From assembly GCF_027922365.1 (NCBI RefSeq), contig NZ_BSFN01000023.1, positions 1-58,771 of the forward strand: a stretch of DNA of 58,771 bases, in the 5' to 3' direction. Position numbers and translations under genes: made by a program. Source of the stretch: Pseudomonas turukhanskensis (GTDB taxonomy: Bacteria; Pseudomonadota; Gammaproteobacteria; Pseudomonadales; Pseudomonadaceae). Within the stretch, counting starts at the first letter, position 1. Every line of letters starts with the position of its first letter. This document shows, one piece after another, positions 41,482 to 49,292 of the stretch. The notes below the pieces were generated by a model. That model did no database searches and had not been told where the DNA came from. It worked only from the letters and a program-made list of their open reading frames with translations.

Positions 41482-42303
41482 TCACTCCACAAACAGGTCC
41501 TGAATCAGCGGACCGCCAGCGGGGTCGAAGCGGTAGTGCTCGAACTCGCTTTGGCCCTGCTCACGCAGGATGTCCTCATCAATCAGCAGGCGCCCGGTAA
41601 TGGCCCGGCCGCTGCTGGCGAGAATGGCATGCGCGGCATCGGCCATGATCGCCGGCACCCGCGCACGCTTGAACGCCTCACGGCTGCCCAGCTCGAACTC
41701 GATGGCGGCGGTGGCAATCATGGTTTTGGGCCACAGCGAATTGACGCTGATGCCGTACTTGGCAAATTCCTCGCTCATGCCCAGCGTCAGCATGCTCATG
41801 CCGTACTTGGTCACGGTGTAGGGGCCGTGTTGGGCGAACCATTTGCTGTCCATGTTCAGTGGCGGCGACAGGTTGAGGATATGGCCCTTGCTCTGCTTCA
41901 GGTACGGCAGGGCGGCCTGGCTGCAGACCATCACGGCGCGGGTGTTGATCTGAAACAGCAGGTCAAAACGCTTGGGTGGCAGGTGCTCCACGCCTACCAG
42001 CTTGATGGCGCCTGCGTTGTTTACCAGCGCATCGATACCGCCGAAGTGTTCGGCAGCCTTCGCCATGGCGGCTTTTACCGCCTCTTCGTCACGCACATCC
42101 AATTGCAGGGCCAGGGCTTTGCCACCGGCGGCTTCGACTTCGGCGGCCACCGAGTGAATGGTGCCCTCAAGCTTGGCGTGGGCCTCGGCGCTTTTGGCAG
42201 CGATGACGATATTGGCGCCATCGGCGGCGGCCTTCAGGGCAATTTCACGGCCAATGCCGCGGCTGGCGCCGGAGATAAACAGGGTTTTGCCGGACAGGGA
42301 CAT
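41482..42303 (-). CDS. atuG: short-chain dehydrogenase AtuG
   Basis: The 273-residue SDR has the cofactor motif LFISGASRGIGREIALKAAA, NNAGAIKLVGVEHLP and an active site NLSPPLNMDSK...GPYTVTKYGMSML (Tyr and Lys). It resembles HSDL2/citronellol-dehydrogenase-type SDRs and fits AtuG, proposed to oxidise citronellol or citronellal or a CoA-bound intermediate. ATG at 42303 is preferred over TTG at 42318 since TTGGAG then serves as ribosome binding site. It lies between atuF and atuH in the minus-strand operon; a repeat element sits in the upstream spacer. Confidence 0.85.
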   Translation of the reverse strand: MSLSGKTLFISGASRGIGREIALKAAADGANIVIAAKSAEAHAKLEGTIHSVAAEVEAAGGKALALQLDVRDEEAVKAAMAKAAEHFGGIDALVNNAGAIKLVGVEHLPPKRFDLLFQINTRAVMVCSQAALPYLKQSKGHILNLSPPLNMDSKWFAQHGPYTVTKYGMSMLTLGMSEEFAKYGISVNSLWPKTMIATAAIEFELGSREAFKRARVPAIMADAAHAILASSGRAITGRLLIDEDILREQGQSEFEHYRFDPAGGPLIQDLFVE

Positions 42304-42390
42304 AAGGTGAATCTCCAAGGGTTTTTATTGTTTTTAAATCGCTTGTTTTGATGAATCCGGGATGTCACAGAGCTCTTCACACAAACACCC

Positions 42391-42417
42391 GTCGTCCCCG
42401 CCTGCGCGGGGATGACG
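42391..42417. repeat. palindromic repeat, CGTC...GACGG family, short copy
   Basis: CGTCGTCCCCGCCTGCGCGG and GGGGATGACGG form a short perfect-ended hairpin in the atuF-atuG spacer. It is a half-size relative of 35398-35478. Confidence 0.7.
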
Positions 42418-42428
42418 GTGGTTGGCAG

Positions 42429-44420
42429 TCAGGTCAGTGGGTCTGCCTCGATTTCCACCAACACCTGCCGACCCTTCACCTGGTCGCCCTTGTTGGCCTG
42501 CACCCGCCGCACCACGCCGTCACTGGCCGCTTTGAGCGGATGCTCCATCTTCATCGCCTCCAGCACCACCAGCAGTTGCCCTTTGCTGACGCGCTCGCCC
42601 TCGCTAACCAGCACCTCGACAATCGCCCCATCCATCGGCGCCTTGATCACCCCCGAGGCTGCCGCACCGGCTGCGCTGACCGGCTCATGGGTGACGTCGT
42701 GCAGCTCCAGGTTGCCGTTATGGCCATACAGCCACAGCTGCTGGCCAGCGTGATAATAGGCCAGGCGCTGGCGCACACCGTCGATGTTCACGCTGGCCCA
42801 ACGGCCGTCGTGACTCAGCAATTGCAGGTCCAGTTGCTGTTCGCCTACGCTGGCCAACAGGCGCGGTTGCGGGCCCGATTGCTGCACCGCCAGCTCCACC
42901 GGGTATTTGGTCTCGCCATGCTTGAGCACAAACCGCCATGGCGCATTGCCGGCGTTACGCCAACCCGCCAGTTCCGGCTGATGCGCCCGCGCCTCGGCGC
43001 CGGCCTGGTAGAGCAGGGCGGCAGCGCTGGCCAGTTCAAAGGCGCTGGGCGGCTGCGGGCTCAGGCTTTCATCGGCCTGGAAGTGCTCGGCAATAAACGC
43101 GGTGGTGGCGTTGCCCGCGGCAAATTCCTCATGGGCCAGCAGGTTGGCGAGAAAGCGCTGATTGCCGTTTACACCCAGCAGCACACAGTCTTCCACCGCC
43201 CGCACCAGCTTGCGCCGAGCTTCGTCGCGGGTGGCGCCGTAGGCGATGACCTTGGCCAGCATAGGGTCGTAGAACGGCGTGATGCGCTGACCTTCCACCA
43301 GGCCATGGTCGATGCGAATGCCGTCCAGCAGCGCCGGCTCCCAGCGCAGCACGGCGCCGGTTTGCGGCAGAAAGTTATTGGCCGCGTCCTCGGCATACAG
43401 CCGCACTTCCATGGCATGGCCAGTCAGCTGAATTTTATCCTGAGGCAATGGCAAGGGTTGGCCAGCGGCGACTTGCAGCTGCCAGGCCACCAGGTCTTGC
43501 CCGGTAATCAGCTCGGTAACCGGGTGCTCCACTTGCAGACGGGTGTTCATCTCCAGAAAGAAGAACTCACCGCTTGGGTCGAGCAGAAATTCCACAGTGC
43601 CGGCACCGACATAATTCACCGACGCCGCCGCTTTTACCGCCGCCTCGCCCATGGCCTGACGCAGCGCAGGCGTCATCACCGGGCAGGGCGCCTCTTCGAC
43701 CACCTTCTGATGGCGCCGCTGCACCGAGCAGTCGCGCTCGCCGAGGTAAACGATGTGGCCGTGCTGGTCGCCGAACACCTGAATTTCCACATGCCGGGGT
43801 TGCAGCACAGCGCGTTCCAGAATCAGCTCGCCGGAGCCAAAAGCGTTTTGCGCCTCCGAGCGCGCAGTGCGGATCTGCGCCAACAACTCACCCGCCTCAT
43901 GCACCAGACGCATGCCGCGCCCACCGCCACCGGCGCTGGCCTTGATCATCAGCGGGTAACCGATGCGCTCGGCTTCGCCGGCCAGCACCTCGTCGTCCTG
44001 CTCAGCGCCTTCGTAACCGGGAATGCACGGCACCCCAGCGGCCAGCATGGCGATTTTCGACAGGCGCTTGCTGCCCATCAGGTGAATGGCTTCTACAGTG
44101 GGGCCGATAAACACGATGCCGGCCGCTTCGCAGGCCTGGGCAAAGGCGGCGTTTTCCGAGAGAAAGCCGTAGCCGGGGTGCACCGCATCGGCACCGGTTT
44201 TTTGCGCGGCGGCGATGATGGCCTCGATCGACAGGTACGACTGATTGACCTGCGCCGGGCCTATGCACACGGCCTGGTCGGCCAGTTGCACATGACGGGC
44301 GTCGGCGTCGGCTTCGCTGTACACGGCCACGGTGCGGTAGCCCAGGGCGTGGGCAGTGCGCATGACCCGGCAAGCGATTTCGCCGCGGTTGGCAATAAGG
44401 ATTTTGTTAAAGGCTGGCAT
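42429..44420 (-). CDS. atuF: geranyl-CoA carboxylase biotin-containing subunit AtuF
   Basis: The 663-residue protein has a biotin carboxylase half: KILIANRGEIACRVMRTAHA, VHPGYGFLSENAAFAQAC, the ATP-grasp KASAGGGGRGMRLV, EFFFLEMNTRLQVEHPVTEL. It ends with a biotinyl domain carrying the biotin Lys in EAMKMEHPLKA. It carboxylates biotin and works with AtuC, which transfers the carboxyl to the gamma-methyl of cis-geranyl-CoA. The sequence alone cannot exclude methylcrotonyl-CoA carboxylase (LiuD). The surrounding genes atuA, atuB, atuG and atuH identify the terpene version. Confidence 0.9.
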   Translation of the reverse strand: MPAFNKILIANRGEIACRVMRTAHALGYRTVAVYSEADADARHVQLADQAVCIGPAQVNQSYLSIEAIIAAAQKTGADAVHPGYGFLSENAAFAQACEAAGIVFIGPTVEAIHLMGSKRLSKIAMLAAGVPCIPGYEGAEQDDEVLAGEAERIGYPLMIKASAGGGGRGMRLVHEAGELLAQIRTARSEAQNAFGSGELILERAVLQPRHVEIQVFGDQHGHIVYLGERDCSVQRRHQKVVEEAPCPVMTPALRQAMGEAAVKAAASVNYVGAGTVEFLLDPSGEFFFLEMNTRLQVEHPVTELITGQDLVAWQLQVAAGQPLPLPQDKIQLTGHAMEVRLYAEDAANNFLPQTGAVLRWEPALLDGIRIDHGLVEGQRITPFYDPMLAKVIAYGATRDEARRKLVRAVEDCVLLGVNGNQRFLANLLAHEEFAAGNATTAFIAEHFQADESLSPQPPSAFELASAAALLYQAGAEARAHQPELAGWRNAGNAPWRFVLKHGETKYPVELAVQQSGPQPRLLASVGEQQLDLQLLSHDGRWASVNIDGVRQRLAYYHAGQQLWLYGHNGNLELHDVTHEPVSAAGAAASGVIKAPMDGAIVEVLVSEGERVSKGQLLVVLEAMKMEHPLKAASDGVVRRVQANKGDQVKGRQVLVEIEADPLT

Positions 44421-44458
44421 GGGCTAGTGGGCTCCTGTTTTTATTGTGGTTGCAGCTT

Positions 44459-44549
44459 GCCCTCACCCCCGTCCCCTCTCCCGCACGCGGGAGAGGGGAG
44501 ACAAGCGGTTCCCTCTCCCCTTGTGGGAGAGGGCTAGGGTGAGGGGTAA
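44459..44549. repeat. palindromic repeat, CCCTCTCCC family, copy 3
   Basis: The element starts GCCCTCACCCCCGTCCCCTC, includes the CTCCCGC/GCGGGAG hairpin seen at 907-927, and ends with GGGCTAGGGTGAGGGG. It fills the atuE-atuF spacer. Confidence 0.78.
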
Positions 44550-44555
44550 AAGCGG

Positions 44556-45353
44556 TCACACCGCCCACCCAGGCTTACGCTTCTGCATAAACGCCATCGT
44601 CCCTTCCACCCCTTCCTCACCCACCACAGCGGCGGCAAACAACCCGGCAGCCTCGTCGAGTAAGGTGTTTAAAGGCTCGTTTTCAGTCGCCAACAGCAGC
44701 GCTTTGGTCGCCGCATTGGCGCCCGGCGCGCATTGGCGAACCTGTTCCAACACCTGCGCCAAACGTTCCTCCACCTCGGCCTCGGCAAAATGCACCAGGC
44801 CCAGGCGCAACGCCTCTGCACCATCAAACCGCGCCGCCGTAAGCGCCAGACGCCGGGTCTGCGTGAGCCCGATGCGCTTGACCACAAACGGCGCAATTTG
44901 CGCGGGAATGATCCCCAGGCTGGTTTCCGGCAAACCGAATTTGGCGCCGCTCTGCGCAATGGCGATATCCGACACACAGGCCAGGCCAAACCCACCGCCC
45001 AGCACCGCGCCTTCAAGCACGGCAATCAGCACCTGCGGGGCGTTCTGCGCATCTTCCAGCAAGGCCCCGAAGGCGCGGTTGAGGTGGCGGTAGGCGTCTT
45101 CACCGTCGGTTTGCGCACGGGCGCGGGCGCCGGCCATGTCCTTGATATCGCCACCGGCACAGAAATGCCCGCCGGCACCACGCAGCACCAGGGCGCGGAT
45201 GCTGGCATCGGCGGCGCTGGTGCGCAGCACGGCGCGTAGTTCTTCCACCATGGCAAGGCTCATGGCATTGCGCACGTCCGGCCGGTTAAGGGTGATGGTG
45301 AGCACGCCTTGGGCGCGCTCCAGCAGCAAGGTGGTGACGGCGGGTAAGGTCAT
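44556..45353 (-). CDS. atuE: isohexenylglutaconyl-CoA hydratase AtuE
   Basis: The 265-residue crotonase-fold protein contains LTITLNRPDVRNAMSLAMVE, GAGGHFCAGGDIKDMAGAR (oxyanion hole) and VLGGGFGLACVSDIAIAQSG. The last leads into the catalytic region KFGLPETSLGIIPAQIAPFV. It hydrates the carboxylated product of geranyl-CoA carboxylase. ATG at 45351-45353 lies three bases from the atuD stop, so the two are tightly coupled. Crotonase specificity is assigned by context. Confidence 0.88.
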   Translation of the reverse strand: MTLPAVTTLLLERAQGVLTITLNRPDVRNAMSLAMVEELRAVLRTSAADASIRALVLRGAGGHFCAGGDIKDMAGARARAQTDGEDAYRHLNRAFGALLEDAQNAPQVLIAVLEGAVLGGGFGLACVSDIAIAQSGAKFGLPETSLGIIPAQIAPFVVKRIGLTQTRRLALTAARFDGAEALRLGLVHFAEAEVEERLAQVLEQVRQCAPGANAATKALLLATENEPLNTLLDEAAGLFAAAVVGEEGVEGTMAFMQKRKPGWAV

Positions 45354-45356
45354 GGC

Positions 45357-46517
45357 TCAGCCCTTCTTCTTGCCTGGCAGGGTGCCCATCAGCTTGGCGA
45401 TGATGCCCAGCATGATTTCGTCGGCACCGCCGCCAATGGACACCAGGCGCACGTCGCGATACGCGCGGGCCACCGGGTTGTCCCACATGTAACCCATGCC
45501 GCCCCAATATTGCAGGCAGCTGTCCGTTACTTCGCGGCCCAGGCGCCCGGCCTTGAGCTTGGCCATGGAGGCCAGTTTGGTCACGTCGCGGCCTTTGATG
45601 TACTGCTCGGTGGCCTGGTAAACCAGAGCGCGCAGGCATTCGATTTCGGTGGCCAGCTCACCCATGCGGAAGTGGATGACCTGGTTGTCGATCAGCGGCT
45701 GGCCGAAGGTTTTGCGCTCTTTGCAGTACTCGATGGTGGCGTCCACGCAGTACTCCAGGCCCTTGATCATATTGGCCGCGCCAAACAGGCGCTCTTCCTG
45801 AAACTGCAGCATCTGCATCATAAAACCGGCGCCTTCGTGGCCGATGCGGTTGCGCTGCGGCACGCGCACGTCGTCGAAGAACACCTGGGCGGTTTCCGAG
45901 CTGCGCATGCCGAGTTTGTCCAGGTGCGGCGACACGCTGATGCCCTTGGTGGTCATCGGCACCACAATCAGCGATTTATTGACGTGCGGCTTGTCGTCCG
46001 AGGTGTTGGCCAACAGGCACATAAAGTCGGCCGAGGGCGAGTTGGTGATCCACATCTTGCTGCCGTTGATCACGTAATCGTCGCCGTCTTTACGGGCGGT
46101 GGTTTTAAGCCCGGCTACATCGGAGCCGGCGCCGACTTCCGACACGCCAATGCAACCGACCGCTTCGCCGGTGATGGCCGGGCGCAGAAATTCGTCGCGC
46201 AATTCATCGGAACCAAAGCGCGCCAGCGCCGGGGTGCACATATCGGTCTGCACGCCAATGGACATCGGAATGCCGCCGCACTGGATGGTGCCGAACTCTT
46301 CAGCTGCAACGATGGAGTAGCTGTAATCCAGCCCCATGCCCCCGAATTTTTCCGGCTTGGAAATGCCCAGCAGACCGAGCTCGCCGGCCTTCTTGAAAAT
46401 GTCGTGGATCGGGAAACGCCCGGCCTTTTCCCATTCATCAACGTGCGGGTTGATTTCCTTGTCGACAAAGTTGCGCACCGTGCGGCGAAGTTCTTCGTGT
46501 TCCTGGGTGATGATCAT
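45357..46517 (-). CDS. atuD: citronellyl-CoA dehydrogenase AtuD
   Basis: The 386-residue flavoprotein has the acyl-CoA dehydrogenase architecture: an N-terminal helical domain, the CIGVSEVGAGSDVAGLKTTA signature, KMWITNSPSADF, and the C-terminal YWGGMGYMWDNPVARAYRDV and SIGGGADEIMLGIIAKLMG. It introduces the 2,3 double bond in citronellyl-CoA and passes electrons to EtfAB. The genes for EtfAB and ETF-QO are elsewhere in this window. Substrate identity follows from the atu context. Confidence 0.9.
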   Translation of the reverse strand: MIITQEHEELRRTVRNFVDKEINPHVDEWEKAGRFPIHDIFKKAGELGLLGISKPEKFGGMGLDYSYSIVAAEEFGTIQCGGIPMSIGVQTDMCTPALARFGSDELRDEFLRPAITGEAVGCIGVSEVGAGSDVAGLKTTARKDGDDYVINGSKMWITNSPSADFMCLLANTSDDKPHVNKSLIVVPMTTKGISVSPHLDKLGMRSSETAQVFFDDVRVPQRNRIGHEGAGFMMQMLQFQEERLFGAANMIKGLEYCVDATIEYCKERKTFGQPLIDNQVIHFRMGELATEIECLRALVYQATEQYIKGRDVTKLASMAKLKAGRLGREVTDSCLQYWGGMGYMWDNPVARAYRDVRLVSIGGGADEIMLGIIAKLMGTLPGKKKG

Positions 46518-46557
46518 TTTTTTTGTTCTCCTCAGAAAATCGGTGATTCGGTCAAAT

Positions 46558-46640
46558 CGTAGGTTGGGTGGAGCGCAGCGAAGCCCAACATTGGCGGCGT
46601 TCCGGGTTGTTGGGCTTCGCGTTGCTCAACCCAACCTACG
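46558..46640. repeat. palindromic repeat, CGTAGGTTGGG family
   Basis: CGTAGGTTGGG and its inverse CCCAACCTACG bound the element; inner GCGAAGCCCAAC and GTTGGGCTTCGC pair perfectly. It fills the atuC-atuD spacer and is related to 30671-30746. Confidence 0.82.
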
Positions 46641-46649
46641 GTCGATACG

Positions 46650-48266
46650 TTAAAACCGTGCCACACCAAAGGTATTGGCCTTCAAAGGCCGCACCTCGGC
46701 TTCGGCACAGATATCCAGCAGAAAACCCAGCAGCTTGCGCGTATCGCGCGGGTCAATCAGGCCGTCGTCCCACAGGCTGGCGGTGCCATAGAGCGCGGTG
46801 GATTGGCTGTCGAGTTTTTGCGCGGTCACGGTTTCCAGCATGTCGAGCATTTTCGGGTCGGCTTCCTTGCCTTCCTTAAGGTGTTTTTCTTCGGTGACGA
46901 TGCGCAGCACCTTGCCGGCCTGGGCGCCGCCCATTACCGCCGTGCGGCTGTTGGGCCAGGCGAAGATAAAACGTGGGTCCAGGCCACGGCCGCACATGGC
47001 GTAGTTGCCGGCGCCGTACGAGCCGCCGACCACGATGGTCAACTTGGGCACTCGGGCATTGGCCACCGCCTGAATCAGCTTGGAGCCGTGCTTGATCACG
47101 CCGTGCTGTTCCGACTCGGTGCCGACCATAAAACCGGTGGTGTTATGAAAGAACAGAATCGGCGTATTGCTCTGGTCGCACAGCTGAATAAATTGCGCCG
47201 CCTTGGCCGCCCCCTTGGGCGTAATCGGGCCGTTGTTGCCGATAAACCCACAGGCCAGGCCTTCGATTTTCAGCTGGCCGCAAATGGTCTGGTTATCGAA
47301 CTCGGGTTTGAAATCCAGGTACTCCGAGCCGTCGGCAATACGGGCGATGATCTCGCGCACGTCGTACGGTTTTTTCGCGTCGCTGGGGATCAGGCCCAGC
47401 AACTCTTCGGCCGGGTACAGCGGCTCGCGCACCGCTTTGCGCGGGCGATGGGGCAGTTGTTCATTCCACGGCAGCATGGCGACGATTTCGCGGGCAATGC
47501 GCACGCCGTCGGCATCGTTTTCGGCCAGGTACTCGGCGGTGCCGGCGGTTTGCGCATGCATCTCGGCGCCGCCCAGTTCTTCATCGGTGGCCACTTCGCC
47601 GGTAGCGGCTTTAAGCAGCGGCGGGCCGGCGAGAAACATCTTGGCCTTGCCGCGCACCACCACGGTGTAATCCGACAACCCCGGCTGGTACGCGCCGCCG
47701 GCCGTGCTGGAACCATGCACCACGGTAACCTGCGGCAACCCCATGGCCGACATGCGCGCCTGGTTGGCAAAACCGCGCGCGCCTTCCACGAAAATATCCG
47801 CCGCGTAGTTAAGGTTGGCGCCGCCGCTTTCGGCCAGGGTGACCACCGGCAATTTGTTCTCGAAGGCAATCTGTTGCAGGCGCAGGGTCTTTTTCAGGCC
47901 GCTGGGGGAAATGGTACCGCCCTTGATCGCGCTGTTGCTGGCGTTCACCAGGCAGCGCACGCCGGCAATATAACCAATGCCGGAAATGATGCCGCCACCG
48001 GCCTGGGTGCCGTCCTTGTCGTCATGCAACTTGTAGCCGGCAAGCGAAGCCAGCTCCAGAAACGGCGCGCCGGGGTCGAGCAGCAAATTCAGGCGTTCGC
48101 GCGGCAGCAGCTGGCCGCGTTTGTCGAACTTGGCTTTGGCCTCGGCCGCCTTGTCCAACACCTTCTGTTCCACCTCGCGAAAGGCGGCAATGGTGGCCAG
48201 CATGGCCTCGCGGTTGCGGGCGTAGTCGGCGCTGTGCACGTCCAGTTCGGATTGAATCACCGGCAT
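46650..48266 (-). CDS. atuC: geranyl-CoA carboxylase carboxyltransferase subunit AtuC
   Basis: The 538-residue protein is a biotin-dependent carboxyltransferase: RLNLLLDPGAPFLELASLAG, GIGYIAGVRCLV, LAESGGANLNYAADIFVEG, GSSTAGGAYQPGLSDYTVVV, then FFHNTTGFMVGTESEQHGV and the C-terminal VVGGSYGAGNYAMCGRG. It accepts carboxylate from AtuF-bound biotin. The closest alternative is LiuB of the leucine pathway; context favours AtuC. The stop of atuB lies three bases upstream of its start. Confidence 0.9.
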   Translation of the reverse strand: MPVIQSELDVHSADYARNREAMLATIAAFREVEQKVLDKAAEAKAKFDKRGQLLPRERLNLLLDPGAPFLELASLAGYKLHDDKDGTQAGGGIISGIGYIAGVRCLVNASNSAIKGGTISPSGLKKTLRLQQIAFENKLPVVTLAESGGANLNYAADIFVEGARGFANQARMSAMGLPQVTVVHGSSTAGGAYQPGLSDYTVVVRGKAKMFLAGPPLLKAATGEVATDEELGGAEMHAQTAGTAEYLAENDADGVRIAREIVAMLPWNEQLPHRPRKAVREPLYPAEELLGLIPSDAKKPYDVREIIARIADGSEYLDFKPEFDNQTICGQLKIEGLACGFIGNNGPITPKGAAKAAQFIQLCDQSNTPILFFHNTTGFMVGTESEQHGVIKHGSKLIQAVANARVPKLTIVVGGSYGAGNYAMCGRGLDPRFIFAWPNSRTAVMGGAQAGKVLRIVTEEKHLKEGKEADPKMLDMLETVTAQKLDSQSTALYGTASLWDDGLIDPRDTRKLLGFLLDICAEAEVRPLKANTFGVARF

Positions 48267-48269
48267 GAC

Positions 48270-49148
48270 TTACTCCTTGTTGTCCGCAGGTTTGAGCACG
48301 TCCGGCACATAGGCACGGTGAAAGCCGTTGTACGACTCGCTGTTCTTCGCCTTGCCCAGGCTCCAGGCACGGCTGCCCTGGCTGGCGGCGCCGTCGATAC
48401 GGATGGTGTTGCCGCTGATGAAATTGGCGCCGGGGGTGAGCAGAAACACGATGGCCGAGGCCACTTCCGATTCAGTGCCGATGCGTTGCAGGGGCACATG
48501 GTCCTTGAGCGAGCGGATCATGGTTTTCATCGAGTCGGGGTAGGTGTCCATGCCGCTGGACGCAATCCAGCCTGGCGCCACGGCATTGACCCGCACACCG
48601 GCGTGGCCCCATTCCACGGCGGCGGTTTTGGTGAAGTTTTCCATGCCAGCGCGGGCGGTGCCGGAGTGGCCCATGCCGGGCATGCCGCCCCACATGTCGG
48701 CGAGCATATTGACGATGCTGCCGCCCTGTTTGCTCATGCACTGGGTAAACACTTCGCGGGCCACCAGAAAGCCGCCCACCAGGTTGGTGCGCACCACCGT
48801 TTCGAAACCTTTCTGATTGATCGACACCAGTGGGGCCGGGTACTGGCCGCCGGCATTGTTCACCAGATGGTGGATCTGGCCGTGCTCGGCCAGCACCTCG
48901 GCGACCATGGCTTTAACCACCTCTTCCTCACGGATATCGGCCGCTTTCCAACTGGCGCTGCCGCCATCGGCGACGATTTCGGCGGTGGTCGCTTCGAGTT
49001 TTTCCCACTTGCGCCCCACCAACACCACGTGGGCGCCGAGGGCGGCGAGCTCATGGGCAGTGCAACGGCCAATGCCACTGCCGCCGCCGGTGACCATGAT
49101 GGTTTGGCCCTGGAAGAGGGTGGGTTTGTAGATGGAGTCGTAGCTCAT
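48270..49148 (-). CDS. atuB: short-chain dehydrogenase AtuB
   Basis: The 292-residue SDR starts SYDSIYKPTLFQGQTIMVTG, with cofactor motif GGGSGIGRCTAHELAALG. NNAGGQYPAPLVSINQKGFE and SGNTIRIDGAASQGSRAWSL follow, and the C-terminal SYNGFHRAYVPDVLK completes it. AtuB is assigned to citronellol or citronellal oxidation. The usual YxxxK Tyr is not seen in a standard position (GMGHSGTARAGMENFTKTAA), so catalysis may use other residues. ATG at 49148 follows a weak GAGAG; a GTG at 49190 would add 14 residues without family support. It is between atuA and atuC. Confidence 0.85.
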   Translation of the reverse strand: MSYDSIYKPTLFQGQTIMVTGGGSGIGRCTAHELAALGAHVVLVGRKWEKLEATTAEIVADGGSASWKAADIREEEVVKAMVAEVLAEHGQIHHLVNNAGGQYPAPLVSINQKGFETVVRTNLVGGFLVAREVFTQCMSKQGGSIVNMLADMWGGMPGMGHSGTARAGMENFTKTAAVEWGHAGVRVNAVAPGWIASSGMDTYPDSMKTMIRSLKDHVPLQRIGTESEVASAIVFLLTPGANFISGNTIRIDGAASQGSRAWSLGKAKNSESYNGFHRAYVPDVLKPADNKE

Positions 49149-49200
49149 GTGCGGCTCTCTCGCTTTTTTGTTTTTTACCCGCATGTCCACCTTCTACTCC

Positions 49201-49290
49201 GTCATTCCAGCGCAGGCTGGAATCCAGAATGGTGCGGCGTACACATCTGTAAGTACCGCGCCTGGGTTCCAGCCTGCGCTGGAACGACGG
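49201..49290. repeat. palindromic repeat, GTCATTCC...GGAACGAC family, copy in atuA-atuB spacer
   Basis: GTCATTCCAGCGCAGGCTGG at one end and CCAGCCTGCGCTGGAACGAC at the other are inverted, and each half is itself a small hairpin. It begins a few bases after the atuA stop on the transcribed strand. Confidence 0.82.
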
Positions 49291-49292
49291 CG

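Noticed and set aside
42348..44537. 729-codon plus-strand reading frame
   Set aside because: Antisense to atuF, which has complete biotin carboxylase and biotinyl motifs.
44556..48266. liu (leucine/isovalerate) cluster instead of atu
   Set aside because: The carboxylase, hydratase and dehydrogenase could fit liu. The presence of atuA, atuB, atuG, atuH and an AtuR-like operator pair, and the absence of liuE, favours atu.
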